Shown in pieces: positions 5,251 to 6,508 of a stretch of 6,508 nt of DNA; the first letter of the stretch is position 1, and each line of letters starts with the position of its first letter. Position numbers and translations under genes: made by a program. The notes under the pieces are model-generated. The model saw only the letters and a program-made list of their open reading frames with translations, was not told the DNA's origin and made no database searches. The DNA comes from Pseudodesulfovibrio sp. GTDB taxonomy: Bacteria > Desulfobacterota > Desulfovibrionia > Desulfovibrionales > Desulfovibrionaceae. Location: contig JAFLJW010000381.1 in assembly GCA_022712815.1 (NCBI GenBank), positions 1-6,508 of the forward strand. Reading direction: 5' to 3'.

Positions 5251-5862
5251 ATGACCCGTCTGCTTATAGCCGTCTGTATCGCCATGGCACTGACCCTTTG
5301 TCTGACTGCTGTTTCGTCGGCGCATAAAGTAAACATATTCGCTTATGTGGATGGAGATTCCGTGGTGACCGACAGTGGGTACAGCCGTAGCAAACGGGTC
5401 CATGGCGGAGCCGTGGAAGTGTACGATGCCGCGTCCGGCACAATGCTTCTTTCCGGGATCACGAATGAAAATGGCCGGTTCGATTTCAAGATTCCCGCCG
5501 AAGCACGGGCAGGTAAAATGGACTTGCGGCTGCTGCTCAAGGCCGGGACCGGGCATCAGGCCGAGTGGACCGTGAAGTATGATGAATACGGCGCGGCCAA
5601 GGGACCGTTCGCACCTGCCGCACCGGACCATGGACATATGGCGGTGGCTGCGTCCGATGCTGGAAAACAGGCAAGCGGCGCAGTCGTAAGCACTTCGGAG
5701 GTCGAAGCCATTGTACGGCGCGAGTTGGAGCCGGTGAAGCGCATGCTCGCAAGCCTGAGTCAGAAGGGACCGGGAGTGACCGAGATTATCGGCGGCATCG
5801 GTTATATTCTCGGCCTGTTCGGCATCATGGCCTACATGAAAAGCCGGAAGAAAAAAGAATAA
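5251..5862 (+). CDS. nikL: NikL/CbiL-like accessory component of nickel/cobalt ECF transporter
   Basis: 203 residues. A signal peptide (1-24, cleavage after SSA) releases a mature protein beginning His-Lys-Val in AHKVNIFAYVDGD, the hallmark of this transporter component. Residues 50-95 (GGAVEVYDAASG..LLSG..NENGRFDFKIP) look like a carboxypeptidase-regulatory/Ig-type beta domain. A His-rich bit DHGH (126-129) and a helix (148-172) follow, and a C-terminal membrane anchor (about 177-196) ends in KSRKKKE, giving a periplasmic body anchored with its tail in the cytoplasm. It should work with CbiM to deliver metal, much as CbiN/NikN do. GGAGA lies 4 nt before the start and the gene is 15 nt behind cbiM, so they are co-transcribed. 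No cbiQ or cbiO follows; a terminator does. Confidence 0.85.
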   Translation: MTRLLIAVCIAMALTLCLTAVSSAHKVNIFAYVDGDSVVTDSGYSRSKRVHGGAVEVYDAASGTMLLSGITNENGRFDFKIPAEARAGKMDLRLLLKAGTGHQAEWTVKYDEYGAAKGPFAPAAPDHGHMAVAASDAGKQASGAVVSTSEVEAIVRRELEPVKRMLASLSQKGPGVTEIIGGIGYILGLFGIMAYMKSRKKKE

Positions 5863-5888
5863 TTATTGAAGATTTCAAGTTTCCTACT

Positions 5889-5925
5889 AAAAAAGTCGTA
5901 ATTTATTTGTCGCGGCTTTTTTTTT
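5889..5925 (+). terminator. Rho-independent terminator of the cbiM-nikL operon
   Basis: AAAAAAGTCG (5889-5898) pairs with CGGCTTTTTT (5913-5922) through one G-T pair, with a 14-nt loop, and the T-run continues without a break to 5925 (nine T). It begins 26 nt after the nikL stop and separates the transporter pair from the Rrf2 gene. Confidence 0.75.
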
Positions 5926-6001
5926 GTGCTAATTCCCCTACAAAACGAATCCATTTATGAAGTGTTGGTTTTATTCAACGGTATTACTCCAAGGAATTCA
6001 A

Positions 6002-6448
6002 ATGAGACTCACGACACGAAGCCGATACGGAACGCGAATGCTCCTCGATATTGCTCAGCATTGCGAATCCGGGCCTGTACGAATTCAGGACATTGCGGAT
6101 CGGCAGGGTGTATCTGCCAAGTATCTGGAAAAACTCATCCGCAAACTCAAGGATGTGGGGTTTATCAAGAGCAAACGAGGGCCAAAGGGCGGTCATTCGC
6201 TGGCTCTTCCGGCCTCTGATATCCTCATCGGAGAAGTCGTTCACGCTCTGGAAGGCGATGGTTCGCTGGTGGAGTGCCGGGTCGGCAAGGAAGATTGCGA
6301 ACGGCTTGATGTCTGTCTGACCCGCCGGATCTGGACCGAGGCTGCGGATGCCATGTACGCGCACCTCAACAGCATCACCCTGACCGATTTGCTGGCCGAT
6401 GCCGAGAAGTGCAGTAACCCTGAAGCCACTCCCATGCTCATGGATTAA
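6002..6448 (+). CDS. Rrf2-family transcriptional regulator, probably Fe-S binding
   Basis: 148 residues, typical for Rrf2/IscR proteins. The winged HTH is clear from MRLTTRSRYGTRMLLDIA (1-18) through the recognition segment GVSAKYLEKLIRKLKDVGFIKSKRGPKGGH (36-65). Three cysteines, Cys92, Cys99 and Cys105 in VECRVGKEDCERLDVCLTRRIW, occupy the place of the IscR cluster ligands, here as C-x6-C-x5-C, so an Fe-S cluster sensing iron, sulfur or oxidant status is likely. The start at 6002 has AAGGA 6 nt upstream; the in-frame ATG at 5957 lacks a ribosome site and gives a non-family extension. It lies behind the 5889-5925 terminator, so it has its own promoter, which I could not place. Only 29 nt separate it from the next gene, a likely co-transcribed target. 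Confidence 0.92.
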   Translation: MRLTTRSRYGTRMLLDIAQHCESGPVRIQDIADRQGVSAKYLEKLIRKLKDVGFIKSKRGPKGGHSLALPASDILIGEVVHALEGDGSLVECRVGKEDCERLDVCLTRRIWTEAADAMYAHLNSITLTDLLADAEKCSNPEATPMLMD

Positions 6449-6477
6449 GATTGATCTTCATATTTCAGGAGGTCCAT

Positions 6478-6508
6478 ATGTATGTGGTTTACCTGATTTC
6501 TCTTGCCT
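6478..6508 (+). CDS. Start of an unidentified gene (N-terminal ten codons)
   Basis: A perfect AGGAGG (6467-6472) stands 5 nt before ATG at 6478, and the frame stays open to the window end, reading MYVVYLISLA. The hydrophobic start suggests a membrane protein or signal anchor. It is too short to identify. It probably forms an operon with the Rrf2 gene. Confidence 0.6.
   Translation, partial: MYVVYLISLA

Noticed and set aside
1..6508. CRISPR array, tRNA, rRNA or intact insertion sequence
   Set aside because: No regularly spaced repeats, no tRNA-like cloverleaf and no transposase reading frame seen on either strand.

Overview
This 6.5 kb window looks like chromosomal DNA of a free-living Gram-negative bacterium, most probably a Desulfovibrio/Pseudodesulfovibrio-type sulfate reducer. 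That is an inference from three things: moderately GC-rich genes, palindromic intergenic blocks built on GCCTCCGGCGGC, and the gene set (NikM/NikL-type metal transport, an Fe-S Rrf2 regulator, a DUF169 protein next to a LysR regulator). No rRNA, tRNA, CRISPR array or intact transposase was seen.

Layout. (1) 2-418: 3' end of a TrmA/RlmD-family RNA m5U methyltransferase. (2) 419-848: a gene-free gap holding two copies of a structured palindromic element facing each other in inverted orientation (432-502 and 638-711), with further hairpins between them. (3) 849-2096: an HD-domain hydrolase related to YfbR-type 5'-nucleotidases, with a long unassigned N-terminal half. (4) 2097-2420: convergent intergenic region with a third, degenerate palindromic block and a GGAGGTGTCCC hairpin. 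(5) 2421-3266 (minus) and 3400-4284 (plus): a DUF169 protein and a LysR regulator, divergently transcribed from a 133-nt control region with three TGATCG boxes. (6) 4285-4638: intergenic region with a minus-strand scrap that reads as the end of an AraC-family HTH protein, abutted exactly by a second GGAGGTGTCCC hairpin. (7) 4639-5862: a two-gene nickel/cobalt uptake operon (CbiM/NikM then NikL/CbiL-like), closed by a good rho-independent terminator. (8) 6002-6508: an Rrf2-family regulator with three cysteines placed as in IscR, followed after 29 nt by the start of an unidentified gene.

How it fits together. The LysR protein probably controls the divergent DUF169 gene. The CbiM/NikL pair should form the substrate-specific part of an ECF-type Ni/Co importer, but no CbiQ or CbiO gene follows, so the energising module must be elsewhere or absent. 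The Rrf2 gene lies behind a terminator and probably controls the gene that begins at 6478. The most unusual content is in the gaps: repeat copies whose stems keep their shape while changing sequence, and two related hairpins in inverted orientation that bracket the DUF169/LysR pair, one of them sitting at the break point of the AraC remnant. None of this proves a new system; these are the leads worth testing.
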